Part shown: positions 35,922 to 45,138 of the stretch, one piece after another
Position numbering within the stretch: the stretch's first letter is position 1
Layout: every line of letters starts with the position of its first letter
DNA from: Pseudomonas mosselii
GTDB taxonomy: Bacteria > Pseudomonadota > Gammaproteobacteria > Pseudomonadales > Pseudomonadaceae
Assembly (NCBI RefSeq): GCF_005796105.1
Contig: NZ_VAUO01000002.1
Location: forward strand, 372,001-436,000
DNA length: 64,000 nucleotides
Direction of reading: 5' to 3'
Translations under genes and position numbers: made by a program
The notes under the pieces: model-generated
Told to the model about the DNA's origin: nothing
The model's input: the letters and a program-made list of their open reading frames with translations, nothing else
Database searches by the model: none

Positions 35922-36005
35922 CTTGCTACTTGCTACTTGCTACTTGCTACTTGCTGCTTGCTGCTTGCTGCTTGCTGCTTGCTGCTTGCTGCTTGCTGCT
36001 TGCTG
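35922..36005. repeat. Heptanucleotide tandem repeat, 12 units
   Basis: Four copies of CTTGCTA followed by eight copies of CTTGCTG, all in register with no errors, cover 84 bases. The array lies 40 bases upstream of the map -10 element and between divergent rpsB and map. Such arrays change copy number by slippage, so the length may vary between strains. Confidence 0.95.
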
Positions 36006-36041
36006 CTTAATGTCTTGCCGCTCACGGCCACGGCCACGCTC

Positions 36042-36050
36042 TGGTAGAAT
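36042..36050 (+). promoter_or_regulatory. Extended -10 promoter of map
   Basis: TGGTAGAAT (TG at 36042-36043, hexamer 36045-36050) equals the nonamer before fdxA at 383-391. It would start RNA near 36057, about 45 bases before the ATG. No -35 box of quality is seen; the tandem repeat lies where upstream contacts would be. Confidence 0.5.
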
Positions 36051-36101
36051 CTGGTCTTTCCCGTTCGTTCGCGCCGCACGCGGCGCCGTAGAGAGCCTGT
36101 A

Positions 36102-36884
36102 ATGACCGTCACCATCAAGACCGCAGAAGACATCGAACAGATGCGCATCGCCGGCCGCCTGGCCGCCGAAGTCCTGGAAATGATCGCGGAGCACGTCAAG
36201 CCCGGGGTCACCACCGAAGAACTCGATCGCCTATGCCACGACTACATCGTCAATGTCCAGCAGGCCATCCCGGCACCGCTCAACTACAAAGGCTTCCCCA
36301 AGTCGATCTGCACCTCGATCAACCATGTGGTGTGCCACGGCATCCCCAACGAGAAGCCGCTCAAGGATGGCGACACCCTCAACATCGATGTAACGGTGAT
36401 CAAGAACGGCTACCACGGCGATACCAGCCGCATGTTCCATGTCGGCAGCGTCGCGCCCTGGGCAGAGCGCCTGTCCAAGGTCACCCAGGAATGCCTGTAC
36501 AAGGCCATCGAGCTGGTCAAGCCCGGCTGCCGCCTCGGCGACATCGGCGAGGTGATCCAGAAACACGCGGAAAAGAACGGTTTCTCGGTGGTACGCGAAT
36601 TCTGTGGCCACGGCATCGGCAAGGTGTTCCATGAAGAACCGCAGATCCTGCACTACGGCCGCGCAGGCACCGGCATGGAACTCAAGGAAGGCATGACTTT
36701 CACCATCGAGCCAATGATCAACCAAGGCAAAGCCGATACCAAGGTGCTCGGCGACGGCTGGACCGCCATTACCAAGGACCGCAAGCTCTCGGCACAGTGG
36801 GAGCACACGCTGGTCGTGACGGCCACCGGCTACGAGATTTTCACCCTGCGCAAGGACGACACCATCCCGCGCACCTCGGCCTGA
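36102..36884 (+). CDS. map: Methionine aminopeptidase type I
   Basis: A 260-residue cytoplasmic enzyme that removes the first methionine from new proteins. The five metal ligands are visible: Asp in NIDVTVIKNGYHGDTSRMF (two), His in CGHGIGKVFHEEP, Glu in FTIEPMINQG and Glu in SAQWEHTLVVT. The type I pattern NHVVCHGIP supplies the catalytic histidine. It precedes glnD by 26 bases and diverges from rpsB, the usual order in gamma-proteobacteria. Confidence 0.98.
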   Translation: MTVTIKTAEDIEQMRIAGRLAAEVLEMIAEHVKPGVTTEELDRLCHDYIVNVQQAIPAPLNYKGFPKSICTSINHVVCHGIPNEKPLKDGDTLNIDVTVIKNGYHGDTSRMFHVGSVAPWAERLSKVTQECLYKAIELVKPGCRLGDIGEVIQKHAEKNGFSVVREFCGHGIGKVFHEEPQILHYGRAGTGMELKEGMTFTIEPMINQGKADTKVLGDGWTAITKDRKLSAQWEHTLVVTATGYEIFTLRKDDTIPRTSA

Positions 36885-36910
36885 TTCTCATCTAACAGGA
36901 ACGCGACTCG

Positions 36911-39613
36911 ATGCCCCAGGTGGATCCCGATCTGTTCGACCCCGGTCAGTTCCAGGCGGAACTGGCCCTCAAAGCTAGCCCCATCGCCGCGTTCAAGAAG
37001 GCGATCCGCCTGGCTGGCGAAGTGCTCGACAGACGTTTTCGCGAAGGCGGTGAAATCCGTCGACTGATCGAGGACCGCGCATGGTTCGTCGACAACGTCC
37101 TGCAACAGGCCTGGCGCCAGTTCGACTGGGGCAAGCCAGACGGTATCGCCCTGATAGCGGTGGGCGGTTACGGACGCGGCGAACTGCACCCCTGGTCGGA
37201 TATCGACCTGCTGATCCTGCTGGACAGTGCCGAGCACGAGTTGTACCGCGACGCCATAGAACGCTTCCTGACCTTGTTGTGGGACATTGGCCTGGAAGTG
37301 GGCCAGAGCGTGCGTACGGTCGATGAGTGCGCCGAGCAAGCCCGCGCCGACCTCACGGTCATCACCAACCTGATGGAAAGCCGCACCATCGCCGGGCCCG
37401 AGCCGCTGCGCCAGCGCATGCTGGAGGTAACCAGCACCGCGCACATGTGGCCCAGCCGCGAGTTCTTCCTGGCCAAGCGCGCCGAACTCAAGGCCCGCCA
37501 CCACAAGTACAACGACACCGAGTACAACCTCGAACCCAACGTCAAGGGCTCGCCTGGCGGTTTGCGCGACATCCAGACGGTACTCTGGGTAGCCCGTCGC
37601 CAGTACGGCACCCTCAACCTGAACGCTCTGGCCGACGAAGGCTTTCTGCTCGAAAGCGAGAACGAGCTGTTGGCCTCCTCGCAAGCGTTCCTGTGGCGGG
37701 TGCGCTATGCCCTGCACATGCTCGCCGGACGCGCCGAAGACCGCCTGCTATTCGACCACCAGCGCAGCGTCGCCGGCCTGCTGGGTTTCAGCGACGACAA
37801 CCCCAAGCGCGCCATCGAGCAGTTCATGCAGCAGTACTACCGGGTGGTGATGAGCATCAGCCAACTGTGCGACTTGATCATCCAGCACTTCGAGGAAGTC
37901 ATCCTCGCCGATGACGACAGTGGCACCACGCAACCGCTCAATGCGCGTTTTCGCCTGCACGACGGCTATATAGAAGCAACCAACCCGAACGTGTTCCGCC
38001 GCACCCCGTTCGCCATGCTCGAGATCTTCGTGCTGATGGCCCAGCATCCCGATATCAAGGGGGTACGCGCCGATACCGTGCGCCTGCTGCGCGAGCACCG
38101 GCACCTGATCGACGACAAGTTCCGCCACGATATCCGCAATACCAGCCTGTTCATCGAACTGTTCAAGTGCGAGATCGGTATCCACCGCAACCTGCGTCGG
38201 ATGAACCGCTACGGCATCCTCGGCCGCTACCTGCCGGAGTTCGGCCTGATCGTCGGGCAGATGCAGCACGACCTGTTCCACATCTATACGGTCGATGCGC
38301 ACACCCTCAACCTGATCAAGCACCTGCGCAAGCTCCAGTACACGCCGGTTTCGGAGAAATTCCCACTGGCCAGCAAGCTCATGGGCCGTCTGCCCAAGCC
38401 CGAGCTGATCTACCTGGCGGGGCTGTACCACGACATCGGCAAAGGCCGTCAGGGCGACCACTCGGAACTCGGCGCCGTGGATGCCCAGGCCTTCTGCGAA
38501 CGCCATCAGTTGCCAGCCTGGGACAGCCGGCTGATTGTCTGGCTGGTGCAGAACCATCTGGTGATGTCCACCACCGCCCAGCGCAAGGACCTGTCAGACC
38601 CACAGGTGATCAACGATTTCGCCCTGCATGTGGGCGACGAAACGCGCCTGGATTACCTCTACGTACTGACCGTGGCCGATATCAACGCTACCAACCCCAG
38701 CCTGTGGAACTCGTGGCGCGCCAGCCTGTTGCGCCAGTTGTACACCGAAACCAAGCGTGCCCTGCGCCGTGGCCTGGAAAATCCGCTGGACCGTGAGGAG
38801 CAGATCCGCCAGACGCAATCGGCCGCGCTGGATATCCTGGTTCGCGAAGGCACCGATCCGGACGACGTCGAGCAGTTGTGGGCGCAGTTGGGCGACGACT
38901 ATTTCCTTAAACACAACGCTGCCGATGTAGCCTGGCACACCGACGCCATCCTGCAGCAGCCAGCCGATGGCGGCCCGCTGGTGCTGATCAAGGAAACGAC
39001 CCAGCGCGAATTCGAGGGGGGCACGCAGATCTTCATCTATGCGCCCGACCAGCACGATTTCTTCGCCGTGACTGTGGCCGCGATGTCCCAGCTCAACCTG
39101 AACATTCACGACGCACGTATCATCACCTCGAGCAGCCAGTTCACCCTGGACACCTACATCGTGCTCGACAATGACGGCGGTTCGATCGGCAACAACCCGC
39201 AGCGGGTCAAGCAGATCCGTGACGGCCTCACCGAAGCGCTGCGCAACCCCGAGGACTACCCGACCATCATCCAGCGCCGCGTGCCGCGTCAGCTCAAGCA
39301 CTTCAATTTCGCCCCCCAGGTGACCATTCTCAACGACGCACAGCGCCCTGTGACCATCCTCGAAATTACCGCGCCGGACCGACCAGGCCTGCTGGCTCGT
39401 CTCGGACGGATCTTCCTGGAGTTCGACCTGTCGTTGCAGAACGCCAAGATCGCCACCCTCGGCGAAAGGGTGGAAGACGTGTTCTTCATCACCGACGCCG
39501 ACAACCAGCCGCTGTCCGACCCGCAGCTGTGCAGCCGCTTGCAGGAGGCCATCATCGAGCAACTGCAAGCCGGCCAGGCCAGTGACGCCAGCCCTACCCG
39601 CATGACCTTTTGA
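36911..39613 (+). CDS. glnD: Bifunctional uridylyltransferase/uridylyl-removing enzyme GlnD
   Basis: A 900-residue nitrogen sensor that adds or removes UMP on the PII protein according to glutamine level. The nucleotidyltransferase domain near residues 70-200 has [19 protein letters not shown]. The HD hydrolase domain near 465-590 has [20 protein letters not shown]. Two C-terminal ACT domains (about 705-790 and 815-890) bind glutamine. No key residue is missing. It lies between map and dapC. Confidence 0.98.
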   Translation: MPQVDPDLFDPGQFQAELALKASPIAAFKKAIRLAGEVLDRRFREGGEIRRLIEDRAWFVDNVLQQAWRQFDWGKPDGIALIAVGGYGRGELHPWSDIDLLILLDSAEHELYRDAIERFLTLLWDIGLEVGQSVRTVDECAEQARADLTVITNLMESRTIAGPEPLRQRMLEVTSTAHMWPSREFFLAKRAELKARHHKYNDTEYNLEPNVKGSPGGLRDIQTVLWVARRQYGTLNLNALADEGFLLESENELLASSQAFLWRVRYALHMLAGRAEDRLLFDHQRSVAGLLGFSDDNPKRAIEQFMQQYYRVVMSISQLCDLIIQHFEEVILADDDSGTTQPLNARFRLHDGYIEATNPNVFRRTPFAMLEIFVLMAQHPDIKGVRADTVRLLREHRHLIDDKFRHDIRNTSLFIELFKCEIGIHRNLRRMNRYGILGRYLPEFGLIVGQMQHDLFHIYTVDAHTLNLIKHLRKLQYTPVSEKFPLASKLMGRLPKPELIYLAGLYHDIGKGRQGDHSELGAVDAQAFCERHQLPAWDSRLIVWLVQNHLVMSTTAQRKDLSDPQVINDFALHVGDETRLDYLYVLTVADINATNPSLWNSWRASLLRQLYTETKRALRRGLENPLDREEQIRQTQSAALDILVREGTDPDDVEQLWAQLGDDYFLKHNAADVAWHTDAILQQPADGGPLVLIKETTQREFEGGTQIFIYAPDQHDFFAVTVAAMSQLNLNIHDARIITSSSQFTLDTYIVLDNDGGSIGNNPQRVKQIRDGLTEALRNPEDYPTIIQRRVPRQLKHFNFAPQVTILNDAQRPVTILEITAPDRPGLLARLGRIFLEFDLSLQNAKIATLGERVEDVFFITDADNQPLSDPQLCSRLQEAIIEQLQAGQASDASPTRMTF

Positions 39614-39634
39614 CGATTACGAGACCTTGCGCCG

Positions 39635-40831
39635 ATGAACCATGCCTTGACCCAGCTTCAGCCCTACCCGTTCGAAAAACTGCGCGCGCTGCTCGGCAGC
39701 GTGACTCCAGCGGCGGACAAACGAGCCATCGCCCTTTCGATCGGCGAGCCGAAGCACGAATCGCCGGCGTTCGTGGCCAAGGCCCTGGCCGACAACCTCG
39801 ACAAGCTCGCCGTCTACCCGAGCACCCTGGGCCTGCCGGCCTTGCGCCAGGCCATCGGCCAGTGGTGCGAACGACGCTTCAAGGTCCCGGCCGGCTGGCT
39901 CGACGCCGAGCGCCATATACTGCCGGTCAATGGCACCCGTGAAGCGCTGTTCGCCTTCACACAGGCCGTGGTCAACCGTGCCGATGACGGCCTGGTGGTC
40001 AGCCCCAACCCGTTCTACCAGATCTACGAAGGCGCAGCCTTGCTCGCCGGCGCCACCCCGCATTACCTGCCATGCCTCGAAAGCAATGGTTTCAACCCAG
40101 ACTTCGACGCGGTGCCAGCCGAGGTCTGGAAACGCTGCCAGATCCTGTTCCTGTGCTCTCCAGGCAACCCTACCGGTGCGCTGGTGCCCATGGACACGCT
40201 GAAGAAGCTGATCGCCCTGGCCGATGAGCACGACTTCGTGATCGCCTCGGACGAGTGCTACAGCGAACTGTACTTCGATGAAGACGCCCCGCCACCGGGC
40301 CTGCTGACCGCCTGCGCCGAGCTTGGCCGCAGCGACTTCGCCCGCTGCGTGGTGTTCCACAGCCTGTCCAAGCGTTCCAACCTGCCAGGCCTGCGCTCGG
40401 GCTTCGTGGCGGGTGACGCCAGCATCATCAAACCGTTCTTGCTGTACCGCACCTACCATGGCTGCGCCATGCCGGTGCAAACGCAACTGGCCAGCATCGC
40501 GGCCTGGAACGACGAAACCCATGTGCGCGCCAACCGCGACCAGTACCGGGCCAAGTACGATGCCGTGCTGGACATCCTGCAACCGGTGCTCGACGTAAAG
40601 CGCCCTGACGGCAGCTTCTACCTGTGGGCCAAGGTCCCGGGCTGTGACGCCGACTTCACCCGCGATCTGTTCGAAGACCAGCATGTGACCGTGGTACCCG
40701 GCTCGTACCTGTCCCGTGAAGTCGACGGCGTGAACCCAGGTGCCGGACGCGTGCGCATGGCCTTGGTTGCGCCGCTGGCCGAATGCATCGAAGCCGCCGA
40801 ACGGATTCGCACCTTCCTGCAGGCGCGCTGA
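39635..40831 (+). CDS. dapC: Succinyldiaminopimelate transaminase
   Basis: A 398-residue PLP aminotransferase of fold type I acting in the succinylase route to lysine and meso-diaminopimelate. Motifs are NGTREALFAF, CSPGNPTGALVP, the aspartate in VIASDECYSELYF and the PLP lysine in FHSLSKRSNLPGLRSGF near residue 248. DapC is the usual annotation in this glnD-dapC position in pseudomonads; related aminotransferases could use other substrates. dapD (44026) and dapE (50587) are nearby. Confidence 0.92.
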   Translation: MNHALTQLQPYPFEKLRALLGSVTPAADKRAIALSIGEPKHESPAFVAKALADNLDKLAVYPSTLGLPALRQAIGQWCERRFKVPAGWLDAERHILPVNGTREALFAFTQAVVNRADDGLVVSPNPFYQIYEGAALLAGATPHYLPCLESNGFNPDFDAVPAEVWKRCQILFLCSPGNPTGALVPMDTLKKLIALADEHDFVIASDECYSELYFDEDAPPPGLLTACAELGRSDFARCVVFHSLSKRSNLPGLRSGFVAGDASIIKPFLLYRTYHGCAMPVQTQLASIAAWNDETHVRANRDQYRAKYDAVLDILQPVLDVKRPDGSFYLWAKVPGCDADFTRDLFEDQHVTVVPGSYLSREVDGVNPGAGRVRMALVAPLAECIEAAERIRTFLQAR

Positions 40832-40840
40832 TCGTCACCA

Positions 40841-40864
40841 GGGCCTGCACGTTGGTGCAGGCCC
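40841..40864. terminator. Hairpin after dapC
   Basis: GGGCCTGCAC-GTTG-GTGCAGGCCC, ten perfect pairs, nine bases after the dapC stop. It lacks a T-run. The remaining gap to the next gene (40865-40975) shows nothing clear. Confidence 0.55.
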
Positions 40865-40975
40865 ACCCGCCACGCTCGACTACCGCTTACCGACATCGAC
40901 GCGCGCAATATGTAACGCACAACGCCCGCTGTTCCATCGCACCTTACGGCCTTTCCTAACACGCAGGCCCGTAAC

Positions 40976-41725
40976 ATGATTGATTACTTGATAGAAAAGA
41001 CGGTGCATCAGCTACACCAGTCATTGCAAGGCAAGACGCCCTCCATACCCAGCCGTTTCAAGCGCTCGATAGGCCTGCCCGAAGCCTTCTGGAACACCGG
41101 ACAAACGCTGCGTATCTCGTTTCTGGGCGCACCGGATGAGGGCTTCAAGCGGCAGATAGTCGACATTGGGTCGCAATGGCTGGAGCATGCGCAGTTGAAC
41201 TTCGAGCTGCTCGACAACGACCAGCGGCACGCAGAAATCGTCATTCGCACCGATGGCCCAGAAACGCTCAACCAGAGCGATTACGGCAGGTACAGACGCG
41301 ATACCAACGGTGCGACCATGATTCTTGGGGTCAAACCTGCCGACCCAAACTTGCACGCGATGGTACTGCATGAGTTCGGGCATGCCCTGGGGCTTTACCA
41401 CGAGCACCAGCACCCCGACGCGGGCATTGCCTGGGACAAAGCGGCGCTGCGCCGTTACCTGAGCACGCGGTTCAGCGAAGAGGAACGCGCGCATCCCGAT
41501 TACGATGAGATCGCCGAGCGACTGATCAGCCAGAACTACGATCCGATCACCTACCAACCCAGGATCACCCTGCGCTACGATCGAAAATCGATCATGCACT
41601 ATCCCATCAATAATGCGTACACCGTAGGTGATCACGCCTCTGACTGGGCCGTTGAGCTTAGCGCCAAGGACAAGCAGTTCATGCGCATGATCTACCCAGG
41701 CAAAGGCTCGCCCGACGTTACCTGA
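40976..41725 (+). CDS. Astacin-like zinc metalloprotease without signal peptide
   Basis: A 249-residue protein with the full metzincin site HEFGHALGLYHE at residues 132-143 (three zinc histidines, catalytic E133) and a Met-turn SIMHY at 205-209. The glutamate after the third histidine and the Met-turn tyrosine are astacin traits. No signal peptide, membrane segment, propeptide or cysteine pairs are visible, which is unlike secreted astacins. The substrate is unknown. It follows dapC by 144 bases and its end overlaps the convergent antiporter gene by eight bases. The first 40 residues (TVHQLHQSLQGKTPS) are not recognised. It could instead leave the cell by a non-Sec route. Confidence 0.8.
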   Translation: MIDYLIEKTVHQLHQSLQGKTPSIPSRFKRSIGLPEAFWNTGQTLRISFLGAPDEGFKRQIVDIGSQWLEHAQLNFELLDNDQRHAEIVIRTDGPETLNQSDYGRYRRDTNGATMILGVKPADPNLHAMVLHEFGHALGLYHEHQHPDAGIAWDKAALRRYLSTRFSEEERAHPDYDEIAERLISQNYDPITYQPRITLRYDRKSIMHYPINNAYTVGDHASDWAVELSAKDKQFMRMIYPGKGSPDVT

Positions 41726-43364
41726 CCGCGCCCAGGTTCGCCTCGCTCATGTCCAGCTCGCCCAACACCTGGCGTACCACCTCATCGCCAACCAGATGCT
41801 GACGATGCAGGTTGTACAGCTCCAGGCGCTGGGCGCGCAGCGCACGCAGGCGCAGCCGGCGTTCGAGCAGGTCCATTTGCGCGGCCAGCGCGCGGGCTTC
41901 GTCACTGTCGTTGTAACTTTCCAGCTCATCGCGGTACTCAGCCATCAGGCGCGCCTTGAGTTCCACCGCCAGGGTAGCCTGAGCCGCATCCTGAGGGGCG
42001 CTGGCGTCGATCACCTCTTCGGCCTCCAAGGCATGGATCGCGGCCTCTGCGGTTCTTCGCCAGGCCTCCTGCACCTCTTGATGCAGGCGCTCATCCGGGC
42101 TTTTGGTTACGCCGCGCAACAGGATCGGCAGGGCGATGCAGGCGCTGATCAGCGACAGCAGGATCACGCCAGCGGCGATAAAGATCAGCAAGTCGCGCTC
42201 GGGGAAAGCCTGCCCCGCCCCCAAGACCAATGGCACCGACATCACGCCCGCCAAGGTCACCGCCCCGCGCACGCCACCCAAGGTCAGCAGCCAGCACGAG
42301 CGCGCTGTCGGCATCAGCACCAATTGCGCCTTGCCGCGCCAGCGCCGCACCACGCCAATCGCCCGCCAGATGCTCTGCACCCAGACGAAGCGCAACAGGA
42401 TCAACGCCGCGAATATCGCCAACACGTCCAGGCAGCGCCAGGCCAACGTGGGCCATACGGTGGTCTCGTGGCTGACCACGGCCTTGATAATGTCGGGTAG
42501 TTGCAGCCCCAGTAGCAGGAAGATCAGGCCGTTGAAGGCAAACTCCAGTAGCGACCAGACGCTGCGATTGAGCAGGCGCGTGCTGGTCTGCCGGGGCAGC
42601 AGGTCGAGCCAGCTCTGCATCATGCCGGCAGCTACCGCCGAGAGGATGCCCGAAACGCCCAAGCGCTCAGCCAGCACGTAGGCGGCGAACGGCAACAGCA
42701 GCATGAACACCACATGGGTGGCCGGATCATCCCAGCCACGGGCGATCATCCAGGTGCGCAGACGGCCGATCAGCCAACTTAATACCACCCCGACCGCCAG
42801 GCCACCAAGGGCCACCAGCACGAAGCTCAGGCTGGCCTCGGTCAACGAGAACACTCCGGTAATCGCGGCGGCCAGGGCGAACTTGAAGGTCACCAGGCCC
42901 GAAGCGTCATTCATCAGTGCTTCACCCTGGAGCATGTGCATCAGCGGCGTGGGCAAGCGGTCCTGGGTGATGGCCGACACTGCCACCGCGTCGGTCGGCG
43001 ACAGCACCGCCGCCAAGGCGAAGGCTACCGGGAGCGGGATACTCGGCAACAGCCAATGAATGAAGTAGCCCGCCCCCACCACGGTGAACAGCACCAGCCC
43101 CACCGCCAGCGCCACCACCGGCCCACGGATGCGCCACAGCTCACGCTTGGGAATGCGCCAGCCATCGGCGAACAACAACGGCGGCAGGAACAGAAACAGG
43201 AACAGCTCAGGGTCCAACGCCACATGCAGTCCCAGGGTCGGCCAGGCGAGCAAGGCGCCGGCAGCTATCTGCACCAGCGGCAACGGCAGCGGGATCACCC
43301 GCCCGACCAGTTTCGACACACTCACCAGCATCAGCAGGATAAGGACGGTATAGGCTGACTGCAT
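41718..43364 (-). CDS. Na+/H+ antiporter of the CPA1 (NhaP-like) family
   Basis: A 548-residue inner-membrane exchanger. About twelve hydrophobic segments fill residues 1-410, with the ion-binding signature AAVLSPTDAVAVSAI near 115-130 and NDASGLVTFKFALA near 150. A hydrophilic, helical C-terminal region of about 130 residues (to LDMSEANLGAVR) is probably a cytoplasmic regulatory tail. I chose the ATG at 43364 with AGGAAG before it; the frame runs open to 43385. It faces the metalloprotease gene. The 282-base gap to the next gene shows no clear promoter. Confidence 0.9.
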   Translation of the reverse strand: MQSAYTVLILLMLVSVSKLVGRVIPLPLPLVQIAAGALLAWPTLGLHVALDPELFLFLFLPPLLFADGWRIPKRELWRIRGPVVALAVGLVLFTVVGAGYFIHWLLPSIPLPVAFALAAVLSPTDAVAVSAITQDRLPTPLMHMLQGEALMNDASGLVTFKFALAAAITGVFSLTEASLSFVLVALGGLAVGVVLSWLIGRLRTWMIARGWDDPATHVVFMLLLPFAAYVLAERLGVSGILSAVAAGMMQSWLDLLPRQTSTRLLNRSVWSLLEFAFNGLIFLLLGLQLPDIIKAVVSHETTVWPTLAWRCLDVLAIFAALILLRFVWVQSIWRAIGVVRRWRGKAQLVLMPTARSCWLLTLGGVRGAVTLAGVMSVPLVLGAGQAFPERDLLIFIAAGVILLSLISACIALPILLRGVTKSPDERLHQEVQEAWRRTAEAAIHALEAEEVIDASAPQDAAQATLAVELKARLMAEYRDELESYNDSDEARALAAQMDLLERRLRLRALRAQRLELYNLHRQHLVGDEVVRQVLGELDMSEANLGAVR

Positions 43365-43646
43365 GGCCACGGGCTTCCTGTGCAATTCGAAAAACTACAA
43401 CGGACGAAACTTCGCCATTGAAACAATATGTTAGCGGCGACCCGCTAGAGTGGACCGCTGCACGATGGTCGCAAACAACCCGCGAATATGTAACATAATG
43501 CTACCCACAACGGGGTGACGGCCTTCGCGCAGCGCCTCCAGGCCCGCAGCCGTGGCATCCCCCCCCTCGATACCGCATAATCGGCCCCACCCAATCTTCA
43601 AGGAGTATCGGGACATCCGGCCCAGCCCGGCTGCCCCAGGCATTCA

Positions 43647-43994
43647 ATGGCTTACACTCTCTACGGCATCAAAGCCTGCGACACCATGAAAAAGGCCCGC
43701 ACCTGGCTTGAAGAAAAGGCCATCGGCTACGACTTCCACGACTACAAGGTTCAAGGTATCGACCGTGACAGCCTGAACCGCTGGTGCGCCGAACACGGCT
43801 GGGAAACCATCCTCAACCGTGCCGGCACCACTTTCCGCAAGCTCGACGACGCCAGCAAGGCCGATCTCGACCAGGCCAAGGCCGTCGAACTTATGCTCGC
43901 CCAGCCATCGATGATCAAGCGCCCGGTGCTTGACCTCGGCGGGCGCACCCTGGTGGGTTTCAAGCCCGACCTGTACGCCGCCGCCCTGGCCTGA
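43647..43994 (+). CDS. ArsC/Spx-family protein (YffB-like)
   Basis: A 115-residue thioredoxin-fold protein. It starts YTLYGIKACDTMKKARTWLE, with a single N-terminal cysteine (residue 11) in place of the arsenate reductase pattern, and ends in RPVLDLGGRTLVGFKPD, typical of the YffB group. These proteins are called arsenate-reductase-like, but arsenic resistance has not been shown for the group; thiol reduction is a guess. It is 31 bases before dapD; in E. coli yffB stands beside dapE. Confidence 0.88.
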   Translation: MAYTLYGIKACDTMKKARTWLEEKAIGYDFHDYKVQGIDRDSLNRWCAEHGWETILNRAGTTFRKLDDASKADLDQAKAVELMLAQPSMIKRPVLDLGGRTLVGFKPDLYAAALA

Positions 43995-44025
43995 GCCCCT
44001 ACCCTATTTCGCACGAGGTAATCAC

Positions 44026-45060
44026 ATGTCCAATACCCTGTTCAGCCTGGCCTTCGGCGTCGGCACCCAGAACCGCCAGGGCGCCTGGCTCGAAGTCTTC
44101 TACGCACAACCGGTACTCAATCCTTCGGCTGAGCTGATCGCCGCCATCGCGCCGGTGCTGGGCTACGAAGGTGGCAACCAGGCCATCGCCTTCAGCAATA
44201 CACAGGCAGCGCAGCTGGCCGAAGCGGTCAAGCCGGTCGACGCCGCCCAAGCGGCACTGCTGACCCGCCTGGCCGAAAGCCACAAGCCACTGGTCGCCAC
44301 CGTGCTGGCCGAAGACGCAGCGCTGACCTCCACCCCCGAGGCCTACCTCAAGCTGCACCTGCTGTCGCACCGCCTGGTCAAGCCGCACGGTGTATCGCTG
44401 GCCGGTATCTTCCCGCTGCTGCCGAACGTAGCCTGGACCAACCAGGGTGCGGTTGACCTGAGCGAGCTGGCCGAGCTGCAACTCGAAGCACGCCTGAAGG
44501 GCGAACTGCTGGAAGTGTTCTCGGTGGACAAGTTCCCGAAGATGACCGACTACGTAGTTCCGGCTGGCGTGCGTATCGCCGATACCGCCCGTGTGCGCCT
44601 GGGCGCCTACATCGGCGAAGGCACCACCATCATGCACGAAGGCTTCGTCAACTTTAACGCTGGCACCGAAGGCCCAGGCATGATCGAAGGCCGCGTCTCG
44701 GCGGGCGTATTCGTCGGCAAGGGTTCGGACCTGGGCGGCGGCTGCTCGACAATGGGCACCCTGTCCGGCGGCGGCAACATCGTCATCAAGGTCGGCGAAG
44801 GCTGCCTGATCGGCGCCAACGCCGGGATCGGCATTCCGCTGGGCGACCGCAACACCGTTGAAGCAGGCCTGTACATCACCGCCGGCACCAAGGTGAACCT
44901 GCTCGACGAGCACAACCAACTGGTCAAAGTGGTCAAGGCCCGTGACCTGGCCGGCCAGACCGACCTGCTGTTCCGTCGCAATTCGCTCAACGGCGCCGTG
45001 GAGTGCAAGACCCACAAGTCGGCCATCGAGCTGAACGAGGCGCTGCACGCCCACAACTGA
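44026..45060 (+). CDS. dapD: 2,3,4,5-tetrahydropyridine-2,6-dicarboxylate N-succinyltransferase
   Basis: A 344-residue enzyme of lysine and cell-wall diaminopimelate synthesis that succinylates tetrahydrodipicolinate. The N-terminal domain (MSNTLFSLAFGVGTQNRQG) is of the long pseudomonad type. Hexapeptide repeats (about residues 175-290, such as GLGAYIGEGTTIMHEGFV in near form and GCLIGANAGIGIPLGD) build the beta-helix. The ATG at 44026, with ACGAGG before it, is the family start. A terminator follows at 45085-45119. Confidence 0.97.
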   Translation: MSNTLFSLAFGVGTQNRQGAWLEVFYAQPVLNPSAELIAAIAPVLGYEGGNQAIAFSNTQAAQLAEAVKPVDAAQAALLTRLAESHKPLVATVLAEDAALTSTPEAYLKLHLLSHRLVKPHGVSLAGIFPLLPNVAWTNQGAVDLSELAELQLEARLKGELLEVFSVDKFPKMTDYVVPAGVRIADTARVRLGAYIGEGTTIMHEGFVNFNAGTEGPGMIEGRVSAGVFVGKGSDLGGGCSTMGTLSGGGNIVIKVGEGCLIGANAGIGIPLGDRNTVEAGLYITAGTKVNLLDEHNQLVKVVKARDLAGQTDLLFRRNSLNGAVECKTHKSAIELNEALHAHN

Positions 45061-45084
45061 GAACCTGCCGGTTCGAAGTGATAA

Positions 45085-45119
45085 GATCGGGGCTGCTCTA
45101 ACGGGCAGACCCGATTTTT
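45085..45119 (+). terminator. Terminator after dapD
   Basis: ATCGGG (45086-45091) pairs with CCCGAT (45110-45115), with an inner CTGC/GCAG pair, and a T-run at 45115-45119 follows. It separates dapD from csdA. Confidence 0.8.
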
Positions 45120-45138
45120 CATTCCAGGCCCCGCGAAC

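Noticed and set aside
35922..36005. CRISPR array
   Set aside because: The repeat is a seven-base simple tandem without spacers, and no cas genes occur.
43431..43643. Minus-strand frame of 70 codons before the ArsC-like gene
   Set aside because: No ribosome site, no recognisable features, and it covers the likely promoter of the ArsC-like/dapD unit.
43647..43994. True arsenate reductase of an ars operon
   Set aside because: The cysteine context is CDTMKKA, of YffB/Spx type; no arsB, arsR or other arsenic gene is near, and dapD follows directly.
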